DNA of 64,000 nt, taken from positions 3,534,001-3,598,000 of the forward strand of contig NC_060021.1 in the NCBI RefSeq assembly GCF_021134715.1, in the 5' to 3' direction. A program made the translations under genes and the position numbers. The number at the start of each line of letters is the position of its first letter. The first letter of the stretch is position 1. A model generated the notes under the pieces. It made no database searches and was not told where the DNA came from. It was given only the letters and a program-made list of their open reading frames with translations. Of this stretch, positions 9,274 through 19,601 are shown in pieces. This DNA comes from Daphnia pulex (Eukaryota > Arthropoda > Branchiopoda > Diplostraca > Daphniidae).

Positions 9274-10061
9274 ATGAAGCTGGTAAGGAACAACACAACA
9301 AAAGAAGATTCACTTTCGAAATGCTTTAATTAATTTAAAATTTAATGAGTGTTTCAATAAAGCATTTCAACGTAGTATTTAAAATAAATAATTTTTACAA
9401 ATGTCAATTCATAAAATTCTTTTTGACTTTCAGTTTGTTATCGCCGCTGTTTTGGCCGTCGCTGCCGCTGCTCCTTCCAGCTACAAGCAGGAGTACAAGC
9501 CACCCACCTACTCCCCACCGGCCTACTCCAAACCAGCCTACTCTGCCCCAGCTTACCCCGCATCTGCCTACTCTGCCCCAGCGTACAAGGATAACAAATA
9601 CGCCGACATCACCATCACCAGCCAATCTGATGAGCGCAACCTCGATGGCAGCAGCCAATGGAGGTACAAAAATAAACGAAAGAAAAAATGTATCGATTGA
9701 AATATGCTAAATTTCCTTTGATGACACTTACAGCTACGCCCAGTCCGACTACACCACCCGTGAGGAATCCCAGGTCCAGAAGAAGATGCAAGGCGTCGCA
9801 TACGACTCGTACGGCAAAGCCACCTACGAGGATGTTATGGGAAACACCAACAAGGGATCTTCTTACTGGGTCTCCCCCGAAGGCGAGAAATTCACTTTGA
9901 CCTGGGCCGCTGATGAGGAGGGATTCAGACCCCAGGGCGCCCACTTGCCCGTTGCCCCCGTCCACGTCTACGAGCTCCCAGTTGCTCCCGTCCACGAATA
10001 CGAACTCCCAGTTGCCCCAGTCCACATTCCATTCAACGGAAAGGGCTACAAGATCTATTAA
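9274..10061 (+). CDS. RR-type cuticular protein 1 (chitin-binding)
   Basis: Exons are 9274-9282 (MKL only), 9434-9663 and 9734-10061; 188 aa. The first exon encodes just the start of the signal peptide, a hallmark of arthropod cuticle genes. The hydrophobic core continues in exon 2 (FVIAAVLAVAAAAP). Next come PAYSAPAY repeats, then the chitin-binding Rebers-Riddiford domain: DGSSQW..SYAQSDYT, GSSYWVSPEGEKFTLTW, AADEEGF, GAHLPVAP. The C-terminus repeats HVYELPVAPVHEY. This form of the consensus is closest to RR-1, usually found in soft or flexible cuticle. The protein is secreted and binds chitin in the exoskeleton. It is the first of three tandem paralogues on the same strand. Confidence 0.92.
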
Positions 10062-11060
10062 ATTATTTGATACCTGATTGAAGTGAAGAGATAAGTTATT
10101 CTCATGTATTCTATGCAATGACATTATTCTTGTTGTTGACGTGAATATGTGTAAAATATAAACGACGAAGAACATCCCAAATTGTGTTTTACTGAATTTT
10201 ACTGAGCAACATAAATTTTTGTTTTGGAAAGTCGGAATCGGAAAGACTCCGAGAGTTTTTCTCAACCAACATTATACCTGAAATAATAATAATTTTGAAA
10301 TAATTAAGGTTGAACAGAAAATGGAATGAAAGTTGTTGGTCGTTTATGTTTGAAACATTTATAGAGTATGATCTGCGAATTTGCGATAATAAGGGATCGA
10401 CCATTAGCGATTTAATTGCCAATATACTGTCATAGTACACTTTCGCATTGAAAGTCATATTACAACATTAATAGGCCCTATTCTCTTTCAGTGTAACAAA
10501 AAATAAGAGGGATAAACTGTTGTATAACACACGTATAACATTTTCAGGGCGTTTGCAAAATATTATTATCGAAAGTTTTGAGCTAAAACCAACATGAAAA
10601 ACCGTTTTGCCTTTGGCTCTGTCGAAACATTTGTCTAGACGTAGTACATAGCTATGGCCTTATAGTGAAATGTAAACTTTTGAAATCCTTTTCAGCCATA
10701 GCTCATTTTTTACTAGCGAGTAGCATTTAAAATATTCATGCAATTCAAAAATGGCATGAAATTGAAAGTCCTTGCGCGTCAAATGCACGTAGATGGACAT
10801 GCCAAATAGGAGAGGGGAGGGATGGTGGTGCAACAGATTTTCCCCTTGCATAGATAGATAACATGATGGGCCACTTCAATTCAATTAGAGAGGAGGAAAG
10901 AGAATGGTTCATTTGTACCACCTCGACCAAAATGCAGAGCAGCATAGTAATAATATTCTGAAGAATTTGTTCGTGACCCAATTGGCAAAGAAGGGATCGG
11001 CGCGTTTGAGTACACCCAAACGGAGCAGACGTACTGCTCGGCCCTTCACCCGCTCTCGTT
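10062..11060. other. Spacer between cuticle genes 1 and 2
   Basis: It should hold the 3' UTR of gene 1 and the upstream region of gene 2. No further gene is recognised; an antisense ORF overlapping gene 1 is a shadow. Confidence 0.4.
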
Positions 11061-11068
11061 TACTCGAC

Positions 11069-11105
11069 TATATAAGCTCCAATATGGAAGATGAAAAGTA
11101 TCAGT
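11069..11105 (+). promoter_or_regulatory. TATA/Inr promoter of cuticle gene 2
   Basis: TATATAA at 11069-11075 and TCAGT at 11101-11105. The intervening and downstream sequence resembles that of cuticle gene 1. Confidence 0.7.
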
Positions 11106-11131
11106 TGTTCCACAAATCAACCGAATTCAAC

Positions 11132-11924
11132 ATGAAGCTGGTAAGCGAACAACACAGCAAAGTGGCTGAATCAATTGGCCAGCAATCGTCGAAATCATTT
11201 GCGCCGGGCTCATCCGATTTAATTTACTAAGTGAGATGATATTTATTTTCTAGTTTGTTATCGCCGCTGTCTTGGCCGTCGCTGCCGCTGCTCCTTCCAG
11301 CTACAAGCCGGAATACAAAGCCCCAGCCTACGCTGCCCCAAGCTACTCTGCTCCCAGCTACTCTGCCCCAGCTTACGCTGCTCCAGCCTACGCCGCCCCA
11401 GCCTACAAGGATAACAAATACGCCGACATCGTCGTCACCAGCCAATCTGATGAGCGCAACCTCGATGGCAGCAGCCAATGGAGGTATAAAAATACTCTAG
11501 AATTAATCCTGACGCGATTTAGTTTTATTAATTATAATTTTTAATAAATCTGTGCAGCTACGCCCAGTCCGACTACACCACCCGTGAGGAATCCCAGGTC
11601 CAGAAGAAGATGCAAGGAGTCAAATACGATTCATACGGCAAAGCCACCTACGAGGACGTTATGGGCAACACCAACAAGGGATCTTCCTACTGGATCTCCC
11701 CCGAAGGCGAGAAATTCACTTTGACCTGGGCCGCCGATGAGGAGGGATTCAAGCCCAAGGGCGCCCATTTGCCCGTTGCCCCCGTCCACGTCTACGAGCT
11801 CCCCGTTGCTCCCGTCCATGAATACGAACTCCCAGTTGCCCCCGTCCACGAATACGAACTCCCCGTTGCCCCCGCTCTGCCCTACAAGCGCACCGGAGCC
11901 GGTTATTCCAGCAGCAGCTATTAA
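11132..11924 (+). CDS. RR-type cuticular protein 2 (chitin-binding)
   Basis: Exons are 11132-11140 (MKL), 11254-11483 and 11558-11924; 201 aa. It is a close paralogue of cuticle gene 1, with an identical exon plan and an exon 2 of exactly the same length (230 nt). Signal peptide, then a SYSAPAYAAPAY repeat tract, then the RR domain (GSSYWISPEGEKFTLTW, AADEEGFKP, GAHLPVAP). The tail has one more VHEYELPVAP repeat than gene 1 and ends in GYSSSSY. Parts of exons 2 and 3 match gene 1 almost base for base while the introns differ, which suggests strong constraint or gene conversion. AATAAA lies near 12023. It is a secreted structural cuticle protein. Confidence 0.92.
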
Positions 11925-12855
11925 TAAGTTAAATTAAATTATTTGAAGACCATTGGACGCCTGAATGATGCCATCGATCATATTTGATGTTTTCTTTGCG
12001 ATAACGTTGAATATGATGGTGTAAATAAATCCAAATTATCTAAGATCAATCAAGCTAGTTTTCCTTTCACTTTTCATGAACTAAACAAAAAGGACGGACG
12101 AAAAGGTTTTCCCCAGTTTTCATCTATAGGTGACTTGAAGCTTTCCTATTTATAACAAAATTGGACAAAGCAAAACATGATTCAGCCTCTCTCATTTTTC
12201 AAATTAATTCCATTGGATATTTGATTTTTTCAAGTATATTAGCTTCGCGCTTGAGGCAAAATTTTGAAATGTCTTCGGCTACAATTTTATTTTTGATGAT
12301 GGAATTTTTTTTAATGGAAATTAAGTGACATTGAATGAAGTACGTACTTCATAATGACATTCGGCCAAATGGTTTCGTTACCTCATTGAACTAACCTTTT
12401 TTGTGCTAATTTTTCATTAAACCGACGATTTGATTGTGACATGAAGAGTGGGAAACGTGAAACTCAAAAGATAATAAGTATATAAAATTTCTCGCCAGGG
12501 AATTTCGATTCTATCTCACTGATACGAAACGACAGTCGGCGACAAACGAATTTTTCGGAATTTTTATGATTTCGGAAACGGGGTGCGCGTGCGGTTGCGT
12601 GTTTTCAGGTAAGAACCGTGGGACCCATGATTAGTATTAATACTATATATATTACATACACCCTTCACGATTAGTGAAATCGCTGCATTTTTCAAAGAAC
12701 GCTTGCGCTTAAGGGCGTTGTCTGACAAAAACTGGGGAGGGAATGCTTGCGGAAATAGGTGAGTTGGCTTTGCGTCTGCTGCTGAGAAAAATCTGACCAC
12801 TGGACGAACATGAAAGTATGGGAACGCATCCGGAATGTTCACTCTCTCTTTCTGG
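11925..12855. other. Spacer between cuticle genes 2 and 3
   Basis: It contains the 3' UTR of gene 2 (AATAAA near 12023) and AT-rich sequence. No gene is recognised. Confidence 0.4.
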
Positions 12856-12861
12856 CGCGAG

Positions 12862-12885
12862 TATATAAACCGGTTTTGTTCAGTC
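12862..12885 (+). promoter_or_regulatory. TATA/Inr promoter of cuticle gene 3
   Basis: TATATAA at 12862-12868, followed by an initiator-like TCAGTC at 12880-12885. Spacing to the Inr is shorter than in genes 1 and 2, so the start may lie at a later CAGTC near 12893. Confidence 0.55.
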
Positions 12886-12931
12886 AACTAACCAGTCATT
12901 TTTCGGTTGTTGAAGTCATTCAAAAGACAAC

Positions 12932-13558
12932 ATGAACAAACTGGTAAACAAGAATCCGCTGGATATTGAATACGTCATCGCATTGGAATATTCCGCAATT
13001 TAACTTAATTTAATTTTTTATAGTTTATTATCGCCGCTGTTTTGGCCATCGGGGCTGCTGCTCCTTCCAGCTACGAGAAGGAATACAAAGCCCCCGAAAT
13101 CACCATCACCAGCCAGTCTGATGTCCGAAATCTTGACGGCAGTAGCAACTGGAGGTAAAAACGAAAAAATAAAAATTTCCATTGCATTTTTTGTTGTAAA
13201 TGAAATAAATAAATGGAATTCGTTTGGCTGGAACAGCTACGCTGGATCTGACGGCACCACTCGCGACGAGTCCCAGGTCCAGAAGAAGATGCAAGGAGTC
13301 ACCTACGACTCTTACGGCAAAGAATCATACGGCGAAGTACTTGGCAACACCAACAAGGGATCATCTTACTGGATCTCCCCCGAAGGTCAGAAATTCACTT
13401 TGACTTGGGCCGCAGATGAGGCCGGATTCCAGCCCAAGGGCGACCACTTGCCCGTCGCTCCCGTTCACGTATACGAACTCCCCATCGCCCCGGTCCATGA
13501 ATACGAACTCCCCGTTGCCCCTGCTCTCCCCTACAAACGCACTGGGCTCGGCTATTAA
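12932..13558 (+). CDS. RR-type cuticular protein 3 (chitin-binding)
   Basis: Exons are 12932-12943 (MNKL), 13024-13154 and 13237-13558; 154 aa. It keeps the signal peptide (FIIAAVLAIGAAAP) and full RR domain (DGSSNW, GSSYWISPEGQKFTLTW, AADEAGF, GDHLPVAP) but lacks the PAY-rich linker of its two neighbours. The C-terminal VYELPIAPVHEYELPVAP repeat is shorter and the protein ends in KRTGLGY. Intron phases equal those of genes 1 and 2. A decayed copy of its third exon lies at 18351-18619. A likely polyadenylation signal is AATAAA near 13574 or 13649. Confidence 0.92.
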
Positions 13559-14164
13559 ATCGGAATTAGCACGAATAAAAAAACACGGGAAATACTATAC
13601 AATATTGTTCCTATTTCGGTTTGTAATTTATATTGGTGTACCAAATACGAATAAATTTACTGAAGTCCCTTTTTAACCCATTTGAGTCATTTATTATGTG
13701 ATTATTTCGATTTCCCCCCCAACTGGCCAGTATGTTAAAATCCTTCGCTGACGCATAATACTTAATAAATATTTTTGAAAATTTTTTACTTTATACACTG
13801 GTAACCGTTCTGCTAAAAAATTAGCGCAACATTACGAAATGTTCAGAAGTAAGGGAATTCGGGTATGCCTTGTTCCACTACGCACTACGCAGCGATAGCA
13901 GAGTTGATTTCCGCATTGGCTTTGTACCCATATATGTATATTGCTGGATGTGGGTGTAAACTAACCAGTAATCAATCAAGCATTTATGAAAAAAAAGAAA
14001 AACTCAACAGGTTATTATTGCGTCCAGCAACTGATCAATACTGTGACCGTGAGACACGACAATTTTTTTTAATCACCTTGTTTCATACACGTCGTATATA
14101 ATAGAAAGAATGGATACATTAAAATTGCAATGTTTATTTCATGTATATACAATTTAATCCTTAC
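13559..14164. other. Spacer with duplicated DUF4789-gene flank
   Basis: No coding gene. The part around 13790-14010 (GAATTCGGGTATGCC, then GAGTTGATTTCCGCATTGGC) recurs in variable form at about 14500-14660, 18205-18340 and 21050-21270, always on the upstream side of DUF4789 genes or relics. It marks the duplicated block. Confidence 0.5.
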
Positions 14165-14266
14165 CGTTTTCCGTTGGATTGTTGGAATGTGATGGCGCGC
14201 AAAATGAATCGTAGAAAACAGGACGAAAATAGCGCTTTGCAAAATTAATAGGCTTGTTAATTTCAT
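14165..14266 (-). pseudogene. Relic first exon of a DUF4789-family gene
   Basis: This matches exon 1 of the DUF4789 genes at 17907-18001 and 20762-20859: it starts MKL, has the hydrophobic LQSAIFVLF core and ends in the conserved ...AAAACG|GTAAGG donor. A small indel after VLF shifts the frame, so the CAPSHS part is lost. No matching exon 2 follows downstream on the minus strand. The 5' flank, including a TATAAAG-like box near 14363, is preserved. Confidence 0.7.
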
Positions 14267-15179
14267 GTTACTTTAACCACAAGAAAATATCAGTCCGGCG
14301 CTGGTAAGGGACCTAATACAACGTGAATGACGTGAATGAATGACTGTTTTATGAGTGCGCCTTTCTTTATAGAGCTGTGCACCTATAGGCTACATACCAG
14401 AAAAGTTTCATTATTGTGTCCTTGGAAATACACGTTCCTTGGGCAAACCCAATCTATGGTTATTATGATACCCTAGCGCTTTACATCGGTAACATTCTGA
14501 CGAAATATTGGAGCGACATGACCATGCTCTTCGGGTATGCCTTCATCCACTACACAGCGATAGCAGCAGAGTTGATTTCCGTATTGGCGTGTTATACCCA
14601 AATGGGAAATAAGTGTAGGACAAATCAATTAAAGTGTTTATGAAAAAAAAAAAGAAAAATCCAACTTGCGATTCGTAAGTAGTCTTGTAAGTAGTTATCG
14701 CAGTTGTAGTGCGAAGAACAGATTACCAGCACAAAAACATTCGATACAGTACATTTAGGGATTATCCTATGATTCTAAATTAGGTATGACCCGTGTTCAT
14801 ACAAGTGAAATCACCTATATTGTGTTCTTATTTACTAATGTGAGATACAGCAGCTGATTTGCATGCGAAAAAAAGAAAAATTTATTGCGTCCCAGCAGGT
14901 AGAATCTGTTGACCGTGAGACGTCGTATATGGTATAGTGCACAGTGTGGACAAGTTTAGAAAACTAAACTGCGGAACTGCGGGGCTCCCACCTCGATAAT
15001 ATAGAGTAGAGTATATATATGGGAGTCGAATGACGAATGCCAATCCCGTTTTATCGCTACCCCGCCGATAGATTTCTCTTTGCTGTCGCCGCCATTGGAT
15101 ATAGCTTTAACCACTCAAAGAGTGATGAATAAAGAAAAGGGTTTTTTTTAATAATACAAAATACAAGATTATTTTGTGA
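14267..15179. other. Spacer with promoter relic and a Ly6-gene 3' relic
   Basis: The first part is the 5' flank of the relic exon above. Around 14980-15110 the sequence (GCGGGGCTC, then ATCGCTACC, then GTCGCCGCC) resembles the 3' end of the Ly6-like gene near 22115-22200, suggesting that the duplicated block once included a copy of that gene. No intact gene is present. Confidence 0.45.
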
Positions 15180-15385
15180 AAAGCATTGTGCAGTTTGATC
15201 CAAAAAAATTATTCTAAATCTTTTTTTTCTTCATTGGTGTCGAGACAATCACAAAATCCAATGTTATCTGATCCATCAATTAAGGTAAGCCTAGTTCCAT
15301 TTTTCCTGACGATGGGCAGTGTTCTGTACTCTCAATAGGAAGACAGCACCACCCGTTGAAAAATATTTTATCCACAGACGTCCAC
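15180..15385 (-). pseudogene. Relic third exon of a DUF4789-family gene
   Basis: It aligns by eye with exon 3 of the intact DUF4789 genes: CAGTTTGATC, CAATCACAAAATCCA, TTATCTGATCC, GATGGGCAGTGTTC, CTCAATAGGAAGACA and CCGTTGAAAAA occur in order. The sequence has indels and lacks the conserved splice context. With the relic exon at 14165-14266 it documents at least one dead copy of the family. Confidence 0.7.
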
Positions 15386-15861
15386 AGACAGACAGAGTTA
15401 TAGGCATACCTATCACTTTGTTCAAGGAAAGCGTAAGTGCGTTCTTTTCCTTTTATCTATTAAACAATCTGTGGTTTCATAAAATATTCATCCCAATTTT
15501 CGTCGTCACACTGCCCCCTCCCTCCAAATATTGCATAAATTGTTGCATAATAAACGTGCTGAATAGACGTGGATAACACATACGAATTACGATGCTGTGC
15601 AGCTTGAACAAATATAATTCTTCTGAAAATCTGTGTTTGAATTCGTCTAACACCATTCCCATCCTCAAATGCGAAATCTAAGGCGAAGGTGTTTGCGCAA
15701 CAGAAATCGTTCTATGTGCGCTGTTATACGAGCACAATGCTGCTTACCTACTAAATAAATGAAAGGTCTATACAGTGCATAGAATATGCCTACACAGTAT
15801 ACTGATGTATATCATGTATTAAATGATCGTCAAAAAATTTCACCAGAAGGCCAGAAGGAGA

Positions 15862-15900
15862 AGTTGATGTGGATATGGATATGGATGTGGATATGGAGTT
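15862..15900. repeat. Short GATATG/GATGTG microsatellite
   Basis: Imperfect hexamer repeats (GTGGATATGGATATGGATGT...) just downstream of the DUF4789 chimera's stop codon. Confidence 0.7.
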
Positions 15901-15949
15901 AAAGTAATTCCAACGGACATTCAAATTCAAAACAACAATAATTTCGTTT

Positions 15950-18001
15950 TTACCCAAAATACCCACGCACACAATTGCCGTCTCTGCTACTCAGCAAACC
16001 TTTACGACATGGCTTTTGAACAACTAAGGACTTTGGAATAAATCTATTAATACCAGTCCATCCAAACTGCCCGCTGTTGGATGTGGATTCATTATAAAAT
16101 GAGCAAAATACATCAAAGTTTCTATCTTTATGTTGCTTCACCTCCACTACTGACATTTCATCAGGACATTTTTGTCCTATTTCCCAGCAACCTGCTTCTG
16201 TTGAAGGATCCGAGGTGAAATTGGCTTTGATATTTCCGTAGACGTGTCGACCATCATCTGGACATTCATTTGGAATCGATTCGCAAAGGGGAATGTCCTT
16301 CAGCACGAACCATTCTCCAACGTTGCAAGGACCCTGTTGGACAAATGCAAGGATTGACCGATACTGTGGCAGTCTAATATACGTCTATGTCTAAGTACCC
16401 GAGTATATTGTGAATAGCATTGACTAGTTTGATGCGAAAAAATTTGCTTTAAATTATTGTCTCCTGTGCGGTAGCAATCACAAAACCCTCTGTTATCTGG
16501 TCCGTCGACTAATTGTGCATGACCCATATTTCCACATAGTTCATCACTGTAAACACGAAGGCACTGTCCGTTGAAAAATGTTTCATCCGGAGACTCGCAG
16601 GGGCGTTCCCTTGAATTGCATCATTATTAATTTTAGCATTCGTTGAATAATAAATATGAAAGAATAAATTCACACGTATATACCGGGCAGTGAAAAGTAT
16701 TCGAGCCATGTTCTTTTTCAGGTCTAACTGAGTGACGTCATCTAAAAGATCCAAAGCATCCGTTAAAACACTGCTGCCGCCCAGACGTTGCCACACGTCT
16801 TTTACTTGAGTTAGAAGGGTTTGGTTTACTAGTTGGTTCGACTCAACAGAATTTGTAAAATGAACTGTCAGATATTTGAACACTTGCACCAAATCCATAA
16901 GTTGTTTGAGGCGTAGCCTCCAGTCATATGAGCAAAATACATCCAAGTTTCCGTAGTCGTCTTGCTGCACCTGCACTACTGACACTTCATCAGGACATGT
17001 TCTTCCTATTTCCCAGCAACCTGCTTCTGAAGAAGAATCCGAAGTGAAATTAACTTTCATATTTCCGTAGACGTGTCGACCATCATCCGGGCATTCATTT
17101 GGAATCGATTCGCAGCGGGGAATCTCCTTCAGCACAAACCATTCGCCAGACTTGCAAGGACCCTGGATTGACCAATACAGTAATTAAAGAGGAATTAGTC
17201 TATATTGTAGCTATCAAGTGATAGGCTATTAATTAAGTAAAATTAGACCCGAATATTTTGTGAATAGCATCGGCCAGTTTGATCGGAAAAGATAATGTTT
17301 AAACCGTTCTCTCCTTTTATGTCTAAGCAGTCACAAAATCCATTATTATCTGGTCCGTCCACTAGTGACATATTTTCTGATGGGCAGTGTTCACTACTGT
17401 CAATAGGAAGACATTGTCCGTTGAAAAACGTTTCATCCGGAGACTCGCAGAGGCGTTCCCTTTAAATTGCATAAAAATTTGTTTGCATTCGGTAATTGGA
17501 TAACTAAAAAAAATCCCACGTACTTGGCAACGAAAAGTATTCGAGCCATGCCCTTCCTTAATGCTTTCCAAATAATGTCGGAACCGTCGGAATCGAACGA
17601 TATAATCGCACTTCTGCCAACCAGACTTTTCCATACGGCTTTTACTCGAATTAGAATGGTTTGGTTTAGTTGGGTCGCCTCAAGAGAATGTGCTGCGAAA
17701 TGATCTCCCAGATATTTAAATTCTTGTAGTAATCCCCCCAAGGGAATTTCACTTAGGTCTTGTGTCGTCGTGCAAATGAAATTGCCAATATTAGAAACAG
17801 GATACTCTTTAGTTTCAACTGAAACCTGATGCTTTATCCTTTAATGGAAAGAGTAGGAACATTAAAGTGCGAAGCTTATTTTTCATGTTTACAATTTTAT
17901 CCTTACCGTTTTCGGTTTGAATGTGATGGCGCGCAAAATGAATCGTAGAGAAACAGAACAAAAATAGCGCTTTGCAAAATAAATCGACTTGGTAATTTCA
18001 T
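15950..18001 (-). CDS. Two-module secreted DUF4789-type protein (chimeric)
   Basis: Six exons (17907-18001, 17524-17838, 17249-17459, 16684-17162, 16399-16609, 15950-16333) join in phase to 564 aa. Exon 1 gives a signal peptide (MKLPSRFILQSAIFVLFL). Module 1 has a helical region, then a Cys-rich DUF4789-like region: CESPDETFFNGQC, LVDGPDNNGFCDC, RCYSQN, GPCKSGEWFVL, CPDDGRHVYGN. In single-module relatives this exon ends after a PCRKG...GFFG tail. Here, about residue 285, it runs instead into a second helical region (LKQLMDLVQVF) followed by a full second set of Cys-rich exons ending in PCRKG...GYFG. Matching exons 3 and 5 are both exactly 211 nt. The simplest origin is unequal exchange between tandem copies, deleting one tail, promoter and first exon. 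Function of the family is unknown; extracellular. Confidence 0.75.
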
Positions 18002-18090
18002 TTTACTTAACCGCAAGAAAATATCAGTCCGGCACTCTCCAAGGGAACTGCAACGTGAATGACGTGAATGAGTGCGCATTATCTTTATAG
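18002..18090 (-). promoter_or_regulatory. Promoter of the DUF4789 chimera
   Basis: On the minus strand TATAAAG (18083-18089) lies about 85 bp upstream of the start codon, followed by a block containing CACGTCATTCACGTT. The same block precedes the relic at 14266 and the intact gene at 20859. Confidence 0.6.
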
Positions 18091-18350
18091 CGCTGGGCTG
18101 GCCAATAGGTGGCTACCAACACGGGAATAGGAAAGTTTTTTAAAATTGCGTCCTTGGGAGTACACGTTTTTTGGGAAAACCCATTCTATTATTACGGTAT
18201 ATATGCTACACTGGTAAAGGTATTCTAAGCAAAAATGAGTGCGGCATTACCATCCTCTGAAAGGAATTCGGGTAATAATGCTTTGAATGCCTTCTTCCAT
18301 CCTGTTTGCCTTCACTCGATATAGCCGAGTTGATTTACGCATTGGCTTAG

Positions 18351-18619
18351 ATGCACAGAGTCAAGTACGACTCTACAGCAAAGAATCGTGTGGCGAAGTC
18401 CTTGGCAACAACAACAAGGGATATCATCTAATCATCTTACTGGATCTCCCCCGAAGGGCAGAAATTCACTTTAACTTGAGCTGCAGGCTGCAGATGAGGC
18501 CGGATTCCAGCCCAAGGGCGATGACGCAACCACTTGCCCGTCGCCCTCGTCCACGAATATACGCGATCTTCCCGTTACCCTTGCTCTCTCCCTACAAACG
18601 TACTGGGCTCGACTATTAG
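18351..18619 (+). pseudogene. Cuticular-protein pseudogene (exon 3 fragment)
   Basis: It matches exon 3 of cuticle gene 3: TACGACTC..GGCAAAGAATC, GTCCTTGGCAAC, CTGGATCTCCCCCGAAGG, GCCGGATTCCAGCCCAAGGGCGA, CTACAAACG.ACTGGGCTCG. Insertions, a short duplication (GCTGCAGGCTGCAG) and frame breaks destroy the reading frame, and exons 1-2 are absent. It lies between DUF4789 genes, about 5 kb from its parent. Confidence 0.85.
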
Positions 18620-19601
18620 GCCTAAATCAAAATCACGAAAAGTCACGTCAAATATCTTTCAATTTTGTTATTCCTATAACCAGTACTTAGCTATGCCAGT
18701 TTGCAATTTATTGGCTTAACCAACAGATACATTGTCCGACATTTTCTGAAGTCCCTTAGTTGATCATGATATATACTTGATACTGTATATATATAACCTA
18801 CGTATCTCTGTAGGCCCCTACCTATTTCCAGTGAGCTGGCCGGTGTCGGCCATCACAGCTTCTGCCAATAGGAGTTTAGGACGCAGTTCACTTTCACTGC
18901 TGCTGTTACGAAGTCATGTTTTGTCTCGTATTACCCCTTTCTATCTATATTTCCTACTTCTATCGATATTTCCTTTCCCGGCCTGTTCGGCGATACTTAT
19001 ATTATCGACCCGTTCGACACAGTCAGATGGCAGCATATTGTATCGATCTTTTTTGTTTGACGTTAACTTGGTTGTAAAATGTTATGGTGTTATAAGGCTC
19101 CATTTTATTGAAGGGAAAGGAAATTGCATTTTAATTATATATATGTATATATATACAGTATCTGCAACATAACAACACACAAAATGCTGCGTGCGTGCTA
19201 ATTTTCAAATTTTCGTCCTTGTGCTGATCTTCAAATCCTTATAGCCTTATAGGCCTATTAGCTGATGCACACATGTGAATGAAGGATATTACACTGATGC
19301 ATGCAACTTGAAAAATAATTTGTCACAATTTTTTTATTTGAATTCGTTCTGATTACCCAATTGTGCTGGAATATCTTTGGCGAGGTTTCCGCTCGATATT
19401 ATAATTTTATATCGAGCTATATGAAAACTAGGAAACCACATACAAAACAACATATCATGCCAAATGATAGGTGATATCAATGAGCTCTATGTCTACATTG
19501 CATTGCACATGCATGATAAGCATGGCAGTGAATTACGGATGAGGCTACAAATGTTTAAGGATAAAGCTCCATGAGCCGTTTAGAACACTGCAAATTAGTT
19601 T
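18620..19601. other. Spacer downstream of a DUF4789 gene
   Basis: AT-rich with short TATATA runs (18785-18795, 19137-19155). No gene or mobile element is recognised; the ORF at 18777-19172 is a hydrophobic chance frame with no start context. Confidence 0.4.

Noticed and set aside
9404-9801. Antisense and alternative-frame ORFs over cuticle exons (Pro/Thr- or Val/Gly-rich)
   Set aside because: Repetitive cuticle coding sequence leaves several frames open; splice sites and RR motifs support only one frame.
18777-19172. 131-aa hydrophobic ORF in the spacer
   Set aside because: No start context, domain, promoter or splice support; TATATA microsatellite at its end.
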